Assembly (NCBI GenBank): GCA_004335635.1
Contig: QAXH01006054.1
Coordinates: 1,049 to 34,512, forward strand
Reading direction: 5' to 3'
Source of the DNA: Chloromonas sp. AAM2
Taxonomy: Eukaryota > Chlorophyta > Chlorophyceae > Chlamydomonadales > Chlamydomonadaceae
DNA: 33,464 nt
Position 1 is the first letter of the stretch. Each line of letters starts with the position of its first letter. This document shows, in pieces, positions 1-10,913 of this stretch. The translations under genes were made by a program, and so were the position numbers. Under the pieces are notes generated by a model. The model was not told the origin of the DNA and searched no databases. It saw only the letters and a program-made list of their open reading frames with translations.

Positions 1-53
1 GTGCTCCCAGTGCCCCCATACCCCCCCCTGCCCTTGTGCTCCCAGTGCCCCAC

Positions 54-3000
54 CAGGTACAGTTCGTTGCTGAGGGCCAGGGGCAGCACTCCCCTAGACA
101 CGGACTCGCCAAAGGCTACGAAGGCAAACTCGCCGCCTGCATGCACACCAGTACCAAGGACACCTGCAGTTCAGCGCTGGCTGCAAAAGCTGGACACACT
201 GCAAACCAACATGTTCTCTGCGCCAGAACAATGCAGGCTGTCAATCCAGTCGCACTCCATACAATACCAACATCAACAACAGGCACACTGCCTGACCAGA
301 CTACGGATTGCAGACAAAAAGTGCCGAATGTTTGGGGGGATATTCGTGCCGCCAGTGCACAGGCAGGCTCTGCGGCTGAGCCAGCGCTGAATGGTAGCGG
401 TTCAGTCCCACAAGCAGCAGGCGGGCAAAGAGGTCATCCGATGACACTAGTAACAGAGGCAGAAGGTCCAAACGCCATGCCATGCGTGCCCTGGTCGCTT
501 GCCTGGCGCGAGCAGCAGTCCCGCGCGAATGGCCGCCAGCCGGGGCAGGCCGAACAGTGTCCCGCACAGCGCCATCACGCCAACCTTGCCCACAATAAGC
601 ACCACTATGGCGCTGAGAACTTCCTTCCACCTGAATCAGGGGGTAAGGGGCGGGCGGCAGGGCAGTTGGAAGGCAGGTAGGGGCGGGCAGTCAGGGGGTA
701 GGGGCGGGCGGCAGGGCAGTTGGAACAAGGGAGGAAAAGACATCTCTATGGATATGAACTTGACTCTACTTGCATTCGCTTGACTTGGTCTCATTGTACA
801 GGTCGTTATCGTGAGTGTGAGAAAAGGCAGTTGAGCGATGAGTGAGGTGAACAGATGTGTGGACAGTCGTTGCGGGGCTGGGGTTGCATCTGTGGCATAA
901 GGCTCCTCAACCCCCGCAGCCGATAGACAGCATTGCAGCGCACTGCCCCTTGCTGATGATTGGATGCAAAGAACGCCATGTGCGCGCTCACTTTTGAATG
1001 AACAGCTGAGCGCTGATCTCCATGCCCACGCTCATGAAGAACAGGCCCAGCAGCAGGCCCTTGTAGGGCGCGATGTCACTCTCAACCTGTGAGTGGAGAC
1101 ACGTGAGGGGGCAGGTGGGGTGGCACGTGGGGTGCATGTCAAGGGCACGTGGGGTGCATGTCCAGCGCACATGGGGTGCGTGTCCAGGGCACGTGGGGTG
1201 CATGTCAAGTGCATGTGATGATCATGTAACACACATGGATGTGGATGGGCAGGCCTGAACCAAGACCATGACATCAAGGGTGAGTGCTGCTTGTTCGTAA
1301 CATCCGCCTTGACAGCCGTTGCATGTGTCCTTTTGTCGTTTGAGCACTCCGTCTAGTACCTGAGTCTGGTACTTCAACCGAGCTGTGAACCCTGCTTCCT
1401 TCCCAGGATGACGACCTAGTAATGTCTGTGCATTCCCGCCCTCCGCACTTTCAGGCCTGTTCATCAGATTCACACGACCCTCTATCCCCCCCACCAACAT
1501 ACTAAATGCAACCCTGATCCCAAACCCTAAACTGCAGATCCATGCCGCAAGCCCCACCTGCAGTGCATACTCAGTCTCTGCAATGAGCAGCCCCGCCAGG
1601 AACGCGCCCAGGGCCAGCGACAGACCGGCAAGCGAGGTGATGACTGAAGTGCCCAGCACCACAAGCAGGGTGGTGGCGGCAAAGATCTCGGCGTTGGCAA
1701 AGGCGCTCATCTACATAAGAGTGACAGGGGGAGTGAGACAGGCGTCGGGAAGTGTGACAGGGCACGTGTAAGTGTGACAGGTATGCGACGACGTAGATAT
1801 CATGGAAGAGTGACAGGCATCGGGTGTATGTTTAGTTTGCGCTGAAATGGGCAGGCGCAGCAGTGGACCTGTCGCATCACCCACCCTTCACGCTGAAAGC
1901 CACACTTCTTAGACATCAGCAACATTTTCAAAGCCAAACGAAATCCAGGTGACGGGCGAGCTCATTACCAGGCAAGCAGGCAAAGCAGACCTCCAAACAC
2001 ACGCACCTTCTTATACAGCGGCTGGATGAAGAGCCTGCCCCCCGCAATGATGCCCACGATGCAGACCATTGCCTTGACAGCCGCCACCCCCAGGGCCTTG
2101 GCGATCTTGGCCATGCCGCCCGAGGAGCCGTCGGGGCCGGGGGCCAGCAGCGGGATCAACATGAGCAGCACCACCACCGCTAAATCCTGTGCACAGCAAA
2201 CAGGCGCATGATAATCGGAAACAGGCAATCCATCATATTGCTGCTCAAACCTGCGCCGCCCCCTGGCCCCGCCTGCCCGCCCAACAATCCTGTTCTTTTC
2301 TCCCCACAAAAACCTCTGTGGCTTTCCACCAGCCATACGTTTGCCTCAACTGCCCCCTCTCCCCTAATCTTCCCCTGCCTCCCCCCTAACGCAATTCCTG
2401 CCTCCGCTGCACCCTCATCTTCAATCCCTCTTCCTTAAACCCCCCTTCTCCCTGTCTCTGACCTGCAGCAGCAGCACTGAGAACGTCGCCCTGCCGTGCC
2501 TGCTGCCCATCTCCCCCCTGTCCTCGAGCACTTGAATTGCCACCGCAGTGCTGCTCATGGCCAAGGCTCCGCCAAGGATGATAGCTGACGGGCCGCTGAG
2601 GTTTGCCAAGGTGGCAGCAGCAACAGCCACACCAGCCAGGGATAGGAGAACCTGGGGGACACGGGGTGAGGCAAAGCATCAAGATAAGACAGGAACAAGA
2701 GGTTGAAAGCAGCTGGAGGGATGCATCCAATAAAACAGTCAAAATGACCAGCAACATGAAGAACGAATCGGCAACTCTAATAGTACCGAACGCTTCATGT
2801 GTTCGTTCATAACTGTGTCTCTGCTCTTCTGCTGCTCAGCTGCCTATAGTCACGTGATTGCCGACCTTGCCTGGTTTTATCAACAGAAGCATGTCAAATT
2901 CACCGTGCTGCTGCTTATCTGCATGGTTTCCATTCCAGCTTGTCATCAGACAAGCTTTCTGCTCTTCACATGCCATACACACATGAGGACGGCAACATGT

Positions 3001-6000
3001 CATGGGCTTGGGCAACCTGCTGCACACACACGCTCACCTGCATGGTGCCCATGCCGAAGACGTACTTTGCCATGGACGCCAGCCGCTCCACGCTCAGCTC
3101 CAGCCCGATGTTGAAGAGCAGGAACACAACGCCCAGCTCGGCAAGGTGCTTGACGCTCTGAACACAAAAAGACACGGGAAAGCGCAGCAGTGAGATACGA
3201 TTGGGAGACAGGACATGCACGGCAGATGAGACAAATCCGAGCACATGATTGAGGGTCATACTGGAGCCAAACATCTTATGAGGATGATGCGATTTATGAC
3301 AATTGGTTTGCAGACTGCCTTGATCTGAGTGCAGGGACGGCGTCATTTCAGATCAAGTACCGCCTTACTGTGAGATATGATTCGGAGTCTGGACGTTAGC
3401 AGCAAAACATGACATGCCCTGAGATGAGCATGTGACTGACTTGTATCACATGCGCTGCTTCCATGAACGCAACATTCCATAAACATCCCAAACTCCCATC
3501 AATTCAAGCCCATCCACTGCTGCAGTGCGTGGAGCTGCTGCTGTGTGTGACATTGCTCCTGCTCTGCCCGCATCCTATTCCCGACCAAAACCACGGAAGC
3601 TCCAGCGCCCGACACGACTTGTAATTCCGAGCATGCCATGAGATATTCATCAACCAGGGTTAATCTCTGAGCCCTCACCGGCCCGAAACCATGCAGCGAT
3701 GGCAGAGAACGAAACCCAAGAGCCAAGTGACCACACGCTAACACATCTCAAGTGTCGACTCAGTGGCAGGGATGACCTTTGTCAAACCCCAAACTCGCCA
3801 ACCCCATGCTTCTCACCTCCACGTCCTGAATGAGCCCCAGTGCGTGCGGCCCCACTATGGCGCCGCCCAGCAGGTAGCCCAGCACGGGGTTGCCGCCCGG
3901 CAGCAGCTTAACCACCAGCGGCACGCAGATGATGGAGGAGCACAGCAGCCAGATGGCCGCGATCACGCCCTTCTCGCCCTCGTGAACGTGAATGTGACCG
4001 ACCTGGGGAAGCGGGGAGGAAAGTGCAGCAAGCATTCCTCATCATGAAATGCAAACGCATCTGTCAATGGACATGGGTGTGGCCCACCAACAAGCATTTT
4101 CATTACTGGTATTTCACAGTATTTGCACACTTATGCGCACTGCTGTAATGAGTCACTCGATTAATCAACAAGCATTTGCTAGTTGAAGTAAACGCACCCT
4201 CCGCTTGCAGCGATCCGCTCATGCCTGGCGCACACCCGGCCAACAAGCCCATATCAAATTGTTTCCGCACCAGTGGTACGAAAATTCAACGGCCCACCAC
4301 CATCACCATTCGCCATCACCACCACCACCACATGTCGGTCGCTTTGCCCGCCGCCCTGCTTCAAACATGTGGCAGCGCCAGCGGGCTGTCCACACGAGAC
4401 CTGAGGAAACTGCACGGCACGCACCTTCTCCATGACCACAGCTATCAGGCCCTGCGCCGCCTGCAGCAGCTGCAGCCCGGGCGCCGTGTTGTTCAGCGCC
4501 CACCAGCCCGCCCCAGCGGCCAGGGCCAGCAGGCCCAGCTGAAGCAACCGACCGCCCCGTCCGGACCGAGAGGCCTTGGGCTCCGGGTACTCGCTCAGCG
4601 GGGGAGGGCTCTGCGGGGGCAACGAGGCGACGTGCACGAGGTGCTGGTGATGCACGTGATGACTGTTGGTAACTTCCACCTCACTTTTGCGTGACAAAGC
4701 TCGTGCATGACACATCACATGCATACGTGCATGACAGAGGGTGGGCGAGAACGGCATATTGAAGCACGGATAAAGGCCGAGAGATTGCGAGAGGAATCCT
4801 GACTGGCATCCGCTACCAGCGCCATTTCCTGAATTGCATAAACCAAGCCCTGAGTATTGCCTACTAGTGGCACCATGGTTTCCATCCAGGCCCTGGCCAC
4901 CGCCGCTCCCTGCTGCGCCTTCTTTGGCTGCTAACTGACTCTTGTCTGCCCACTAGTCTTCCAACCCTGACCTCAACCTTAGCCCTAACTCAGCTCGCCC
5001 AGCTCACGTTTGTATTCCCGCAACCCCTTGGCTAACCTTGACCTCAACCCTACCCCTAGCTCACCCCTGTATCCTTGCTTATCCTGGCTTGCCCTTGCGC
5101 CTCCTTGCTGGCCTCCGCTATCACCGCATCCGCCTCGGCTGAGGGGCTCATCCCATCTTCCATGTTGCTCAGTTGGGTGAGGGCCTTGCCCAGAGCAGCC
5201 TCCGTCTCCTGATAAGGGCAGGCACAGGTGGAAGCAAACGAGAGCAGTGTGTTGCTGAACGGGAGCATGCAGGGGTGTGATGATTGTTGCTCAGTTGGGT
5301 CAGCGCCTTGCCCAGTCTCCTGATGCCAGCATGTGCATGTGGGTGTCGCCGCTCAACGACCGTAATACGTTCATAGTGAAAGCTATCAGGCACAAGCAAA
5401 CCATGTAATTCACCAGGGGCGCTTGCTAGAGAAACACTCTGGCCAGGACATGAAAGAATGCCAGGCAACTCACGATATCAAGCGATGAGGCGTGCCATGT
5501 CATGCAGAATGTGGTACGCAAGGCGTGCAAAGCAACATCAGTGGAGTCTAACAGTCCAGCTGTTGATCTGCAGGTACGTACCGTTGCTTGTATGGCATAT
5601 ATATGTATATCATACCAATAGCGGTACATTTGAACATATGGTTCAGCACCTCCCAACCCTTACCTTGACCACGGCTGCTGCCTGCATTTCTTCCTTCACT
5701 GCGGTCTCAGCCGCCTTCATGGCTCCAGCTGCAATCTGCTCAGCGCGGGTAGCCGCAGCCTCGGCAGTCACGGCCTGAAAATAACAACAGGGACCACGGA
5801 GGCATTGTATTGCTATTAGCCTGGCGTGCTTGCTAACAAATGCTGCTCTGCCAATGTCATCAATCTGCATCAAGATCAATGCGTTTACCAGAATAGCTGG
5901 CCAGCGCACATCATTGCTTTATGCCTTACCCAGTGTAATCATGATACTTGTGCCCTGCCTCCAATGCGATCGGGCAGCCTCTACACTGCTCTGTGCCTCC

Positions 6001-7449
6001 TGGCGTGCCTTACCACACCCTGTGCCTGCCCTGCCCTGTCTTGTCTCGTACCATGCCCCTCCATGCTCTGTGTGACCTGCTCCCCACTGCGCCCTGCCCC
6101 CCACTGCGCCCTGCTCCCCACTGCGCCCTGCCCCCCACTGCGCCCTGCCCCCCACTGCGCCCTGCCCCCCACTGCGCCCTTCGCCTCAAGTCTCACCGCT
6201 GCATAGAGCTGCTCCAGTCTGGCCCGAAGAGAGGTGACCTGCTTGCTGACCTCGGCCGCGCGCCCCTCCGCCTCCTTTTGCTCCCGAGTGAGGATGGCGC
6301 GCTGGGCACACAGCAGGAGCGATGGTCAGTGGATGCAGTGGGTGGGGCGGCAATACAGGGTTGTCATTCCAGGCAAGACCGGCCGAAATGAGTGTGCTGC
6401 AGCGAGTGCAGTACTCGTCTGTGTTACAATATCAAGACATGACAAGGCATGACAAGCTGTTACAGACTGCCAAAGGCGCACAAATGACCTTGAAAGGATT
6501 GGATCAAATCAGCACGTTTGTACGCATGCGTGCAGAAAGACACATGAAAGCTGTGTAGGACCAGATGACCTTCCTCTTTTGCATGACATGACTGTAACGC
6601 CTTCTCACCCTTTCATCTGATGTAGCATCCGCAATCTGATCCTGTAGTGAGCTAGCAAGTGACGCGTACTGCTGTTGCATGCGAGTGGATTCATCGATCA
6701 TGGCCACAACTTCAAACACATCCGCCTTGGCCTTTTCCTTGGCTTCGTTCGCCTCCACAGCGAGCTGCACGTGACAAGCATGCACGGGAACGTGGCAGGC
6801 ATGCAGGAATGCTGATTTGGGTTGGTGGACTCAAGCACACACTGCTGCATGCATGTGTTGTGCCAGGCAAAACCCAACAATCAACGTGTTATTTCTGGTC
6901 AATGCAATCTTTGAGGCGGCATGAACAACGGCTAGGGCATGCACATGCATGAGTGTGGTGGTGGGCGACAGCAAGGGTGCATGGGGCCCTGGTCACGGCA
7001 GAGTGGGTGAAAATTGTCATCAAGGTTGATTCAATTCATGCATGGTGGGATGTGTTGAAACCCACCAAGGCAACCTCTTGTGCCTCTGCTTCAAGCGCCT
7101 CGCACACACGCCCTTTTTCAGCAAGCAGAGCTTGCGACATCTCCAGCGCTTGAACCAGCGGGTTGTTGCGCCCTTCATCTAAGTCAGAGAAGCTTTGAAG
7201 AGCGGTACTACCTGTGACTTTGCACAGCATGGGCTGGCGGCTGGTGTTTACCCTTCCGGAGCTGCCTAGGGTTGGCGTTTGACCACATTGCGTAGATGCG
7301 GGATTGCTGAGCTGGAAACACTGGCGGAATTGAAGCGTTGTTGTTGCAATGCGCTGTGCTTGTGATGCGCCCAGAAATGGCCTTCTGGCAGCGCCAGGGC
7401 GAAGGACCGATTGGGCCTGCATCCTTCTTTCGCACGAAGCGCGATGCAC
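54..7449 (-). CDS. KEA1/2-like: KEA1/KEA2-type chloroplast K+/H+ antiporter (3' end outside window)
   Basis: Predicted CPA2-family K+ efflux antiporter, which in plants exchanges K+ for H+ across the plastid inner envelope. Exons on the minus strand: 7449-7066, 6764-6609, 6301-6197, 5774-5664, 5208-5065, 4927-4874 (least certain), 4610-4425, 4002-3817, 3157-3038, 2651-2463, 2186-2007, 1710-1558, 1086-992, 630-503 and 136-54; reading phase is consistent at every junction. The roughly 758 residues visible comprise an R/S/T-rich transit-peptide-like N-terminus, an Ala/Glu/Lys-rich coiled coil (about 95-320), a first membrane segment (about 340-358) and the antiporter core. Core motifs include GGNPVLGYLLGGAIVGPHAL, LGVVFLLFNIGLELSVERL, AMSSTAVAIQVLEDRGE, GRATFSVLLLQDLAVV, LALGAFLAGLLIAETE and GGEFAFVAFGES. 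The long coiled-coil N-terminus favours the KEA1/2 branch over KEA3. The start may be Met-1 (7449) or Met-10 (7422). Any C-terminal nucleotide-binding (KTN) domain would lie beyond base 1. Confidence 0.93.
137..502 (-). other. GC-AG intron in the KEA gene
   Basis: On the minus strand the exon ends CCAG at 503 and the intron begins GCAAGC, where GT would be expected; it ends TGCATGCAG at 137. Joining 503 to 136 gives the conserved family sequence LLLAPGGEFAFVAFGE in phase. No GT donor nearby preserves the motif. AG|GCAAG is the known consensus of the minor GC donor class. Confidence 0.8.
636..727. repeat. Direct repeat in KEA intron
   Basis: A G-rich segment of about 35 bp (TCAGGGGGTA, then GGGCGGGCGGCAGGGCAG and TTGGAA) occurs at about 636-672 and again at about 692-727, roughly 56 bp apart. 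It abuts the acceptor of exon 630-503: the intron's terminal CAG lies in the first copy. Confidence 0.7.
1124..1211. repeat. 22-bp minisatellite, four units, KEA intron
   Basis: Four imperfect copies of a 22-bp unit (CACGTGGGGTGCATGTCAAG plus GG) lie in the KEA intron 1557-1087, about 40 bp from the acceptor of the next exon. Each unit carries a CACGTG or CACATG hexamer. Open frames across it are repeat artefacts. Confidence 0.85.
5286..5326 (-). pseudogene. Intronic partial duplicate of a KEA coiled-coil exon
   Basis: The 5' part of KEA exon 5208-5065, including its acceptor context ATCAG|GAGAC and the stretch encoding GKALTQLSN, is repeated about 120 bp upstream on the minus strand inside the preceding intron. 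The copy lacks about 11 bp found in the exon (the GGAGGCTGCTC stretch), so from the equivalent splice site it reads in another frame. It looks like a broken tandem exon duplication. Confidence 0.6.
6083..6182. repeat. 17-bp minisatellite beside a KEA splice donor
   Basis: About six tandem copies of a 17-bp unit (CCCCACTGCGCCCTGCC, with T/C variation at one position). On the minus strand it begins roughly 14 bases inside the intron that starts at 6196, so it crowds the GTGAGA donor of exon 6301-6197. Several long frames here come only from the repeat. Confidence 0.85.
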
Positions 7450-9130
7450 GTCGGGCGCTTTCCTGGGACTGCTTCAGTCAGAGCGCTCCGAGAGGGCGGC
7501 AACTCCAAAAAAAGCGGTTTCGCAGCTCGACCTAGTCCCCGAGAAACTCCCTAAGAACCCTGGCTGTAAAGCTATCACACTACGTCGTGAACTTAGTGCG
7601 CCACAAATGTACCGCTAGGCAGTGCCGGGCCAATGTCAGAATTGAGACAACAGAGCATCAAATCCAACATCATGCATTTACCATGTCTGTGTTATTCTTG
7701 CTTTGTTCATACCTTTCAAGTCTGCCTCATGCAAGTTCATAACAAGTTCAAGTGCTACGTGCTAGGGCTACATGCATCAGAAGACGAAAGCATGCGCACT
7801 CGCTCAGCTGCATAACCGCTCTATCCTGGCCCACAGATAAACTAATTGAAGCTTGTATGTGTGTGTTGCCTGACAAAACACACATGCAGATTTTGTTGAT
7901 CTGCTTGCCTCAGGCAGCAGCACTGATCGGGCTGCATTAATCGGCAAAACGCTTGCAGGGGCGGAGATATGAGGGTCACAGGTGCTTTTTGTAACGGCTC
8001 CACACGTTGAGTTGAGTTGAGGCTTGGATTGCACAGCTCGCATGTCCAAGACACATGTGTGTGCAGAGCTGAGCACTGAAGCACTCCGTGACTGCCTTCA
8101 CGAGCAGCCGGGTGGTGGTTGAGTTGTTAGCCATGACTTGAACATGTACAACCATGTGTGATGTCCACCCCGCATGCTAATTTTTTTTGTACTGGCTTGT
8201 TAAAGCAAGCCCTAGCTGGTGAACGGGCAAGACTTTCATTCTCGTTGCATATGCCCTTGCCTTCACTCATCGCAGGCTTTGAAAACGTTCCTACCTTGTT
8301 AAATAAACTCCAGTGCCTCCAGTGCTGCCCTAAGACTGAATGCCGTGTGGAAACCGTGCAACAACCGCAGTAACTCTGCGATCTTTCTTGCTTGTGCGCG
8401 CCTCATCCTTCCCGCCTCCCATACTCTCACAAGTAGAATGCGCAACCAACATCTTGGGAGATTCCATGACACAAGTTAATGTTGCACATGTAATGGCGAC
8501 GGCAGGCAAGGTGCGGAACAAGCATCGGGCAATCTCGGAAGGTAATTCTAAGCCACAGAAACTCTCTCAGTAAGCACAAGTTCGATTGTCGGACAAGGAC
8601 AACTATTGGATAACGCCAGGCGTTGGTTCCATCTGCCGTTTGCAGGCGCGGCAGATCGCAGCACAATGGATGGATTTGAAGCCACACGCCACTTATCTTC
8701 AAGCCACACGCGTCCAGGAGCAGGTAGTTGCAAAACTCCGGTAGATTAGGAAACCAGGTAAACATCCGCTTATGTGTGAGGATGTGTGAGGACAAACACA
8801 CGAACAGATAGTTCAAGCGCGTTCGAGATTTTGAGGCAGACCGGTGAACCCAAGCATTTGCTTGTCACCTTACCTGATGCGCGTGGCGCCTGGGCGTGGA
8901 AAGGAACAGAGCATCTACGCCATGCATAAATGCACGAGTTGGTAGCAGTGCCTTGGGATGGACTTCCAGCACGTCGTGTGGCTTTGTGTTTGTGCGTATG
9001 GCAGCACAGACGGACATGCGGGTACAGCCATGTTGTCTTCTCATACCTGTTGCTAGCGCCTGCCGCTTGACGTGTCTTTCACATGACAGATGCCATACTC
9101 AACACAGATAGACTCACGTCTGTTGTCACA
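7450..9130. other. Intergenic region upstream of KEA; no supported gene
   Basis: The KEA promoter and leader should lie just above 7449. I see no convincing TATA box, tRNA, repeat array or family-like coding segment. Frames here are short and lack protein-family character. Confidence 0.5.
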
Positions 9131-9318
9131 GGTGGACGCCAGCAATGCCGCCAAGCGGTCCTTCCAGCGTTGGACGGTTGGGGAGACACAGCTGCTGGCT
9201 AGGCTGGTAGCGGAGCAGCAGGTGCAGGACGGGAGCGCAATCTGTTGGGCGCTGGTGGCCAAGGCTCCGCCAAACAGAACGGGCAAACAGGCCAGGCACC
9301 GCTGGATCAGCTCATGCC
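9131..9318 (+). CDS. Isolated exon with a Myb/SANT-like DNA-binding repeat
   Basis: The exon has a plausible acceptor (TTGTCACAG before 9131) and donor (GTGAGTGC from 9319). It encodes one Myb-like repeat: QRWTVGETQLLARLVAEQ, a second Trp in ICWALVAKAP, then NRTGKQARHRW with the third Trp. The last two Trp are 18 residues apart, as in Myb repeats; the first spacing is slightly long (24). NRTGKQARHRW resembles the recognition helix of R2R3 and SANT proteins. Met at 9090 is in frame upstream and could be the start if there is no upstream intron. No flanking exons were identified, so this could be a small Myb-related gene, one exon of a larger gene, or a decayed gene or transposon fragment. Confidence 0.6.
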
Positions 9319-10913
9319 AGTGAGTGCACACTCATTGCATGACAGTGGAAGTGGGAGCCATTTATCAGACTGTGACTGCAGCAGGCGGAGAGATTTCTCT
9401 ATACGCCGTAGTTCTGGAAACACAGCAAAGCCCAAGCACAAGCACAGAGGCACAACCACCAACCCACCTGCCATCATGATTTTCTTGGACCAGCTGTCAG
9501 CTAAGAGCCCCAGCCTCGTATCATGAACATTCAATCCACGTACAGAACACTACTTGGCAGTCGATGTGCTTACTGCCATGAGAGCTGTGGCCAGATGTGG
9601 TTCACAAGCCATCACTGATGCAAACACATCCACTCACGAGTCCGTGCACCCTGCAGGCCCAACAGCAAGCGTGGGGTAAGAGGAGCATGTGATGGCCAAG
9701 CTCCACGCAACACATGGGTCATTATGGAGCCTAATCGCAAGCTGCAGGGCCGCACGGGGCGATGTTACACAACTCAGTTTTGAAGTGCTTTGGTTACATT
9801 TTTCTGCTCTGCTTGGCAGCACATGGAGAAAATACAGCAGTGTTTGGGGCCAGGGCTCAAAAGCTTCCGGCTTGCATGATGTTCGACTAACTTGGCTTGA
9901 ATTGTTTCACATGGTGTTGCAAGGCGGCTGGGCAACTATCTGACTTGTAGCCAGTGCTTGATGTGAAGATTTCAGCAATTACTGCAGAGATTTGCACCCA
10001 GAATCTTGCTGGGACCCTTAAAGTACCTGGCGTCCTTTCAAGTGACGCTTTGCGGGTTGCAGCCTCTGCAACTCGGCAATGCGCAAGTCTAGGCGGGTGA
10101 TGTGCTCCAAGGGGACCGGCCAATCACTTTGTGTTGGTGCATACCGGTGGATGTGTAGGGCAGGTGGGCTCTCTGAATCCCCTTTACACAGTTACTATGC
10201 GGTTTCGGCTAGGCTGATGTAATGTCCATTAGTAGTGTGCCAAGGTCCTGGGCCACAGCATCACAGCCAAGGTATGATCAACCGTTATGAATTCTAATGA
10301 CTTTCAGCCCAATGTTCAGCTCTCACTCACAAGAGGGCAGGGACTCCAACCCGTCCAACCTACAAGTGAAGCGGATTGTGACACACCGCGATGACCAGTG
10401 TGGGGAAGGTCTGCGAAGGTTTACCCTTCTAGCGATAACAATGGTCGTGGACACACACCCCTCGGGTTGCTATCCTATACGCAAACCCCGTTAGACCCAA
10501 CCGCGCAATACAGGAGTGGCAGCAGGCGCCCTTGAGTGCATGTGACAGGCATTGGGGTCACGTGGCATTGCAGCTTTCACTCAAACACCTCACCAACGCC
10601 AGGCACAGAAGCTGTCAACCTGTCAGCTGTCAGCTTTTAACCTAGTAGGACGTTCAGCTTGAACTCCTCTAGTTTGAAACAGTACCAGTGTCAGTTGCGG
10701 TCCTGCTGATGAACCCAAAATGAAGGAACCTAAACATTCACTCAGACAGTGGTGTAGGGCACTGCCGGTGTCCACCAACAGCTAGCCCGCACCAAGCCTG
10801 TGCGAAATGATCCGGGAATGGAGAAGTGCACAATGATCTGCGAAGGCCCAGAGACGGTAGTAATAGTGTTCTGGGTTGCATCAACCCAAGCGTGTTCAGG
10901 CACGGTCACGTGT
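9319..10913. other. Spacer with no supported gene
   Basis: Nothing in either strand resembles a known protein. The region may contain downstream exons of the Myb-like gene (plus) and the 3' UTR of the WD40 gene (minus). The nearest minus-strand TGTAA is at 10184-10188, about 730 bases beyond the WD40 stop, so it is a weak poly(A) candidate. Confidence 0.4.

Noticed and set aside
1520..1535. AAACCCTAAA telomere-like motif in a KEA intron
   Set aside because: A single isolated copy within an intron; no array and no promoter position, so probably chance.
4290..4335. His-rich frame from CAC/CAT repeats
   Set aside because: Lies in the KEA intron on the opposite strand; simple-sequence artefact.
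5919..6391. Cys/Pro-rich and Gly-rich open frames on both strands
   Set aside because: Produced by the 17-bp minisatellite and by the flanks of KEA coiled-coil exons.
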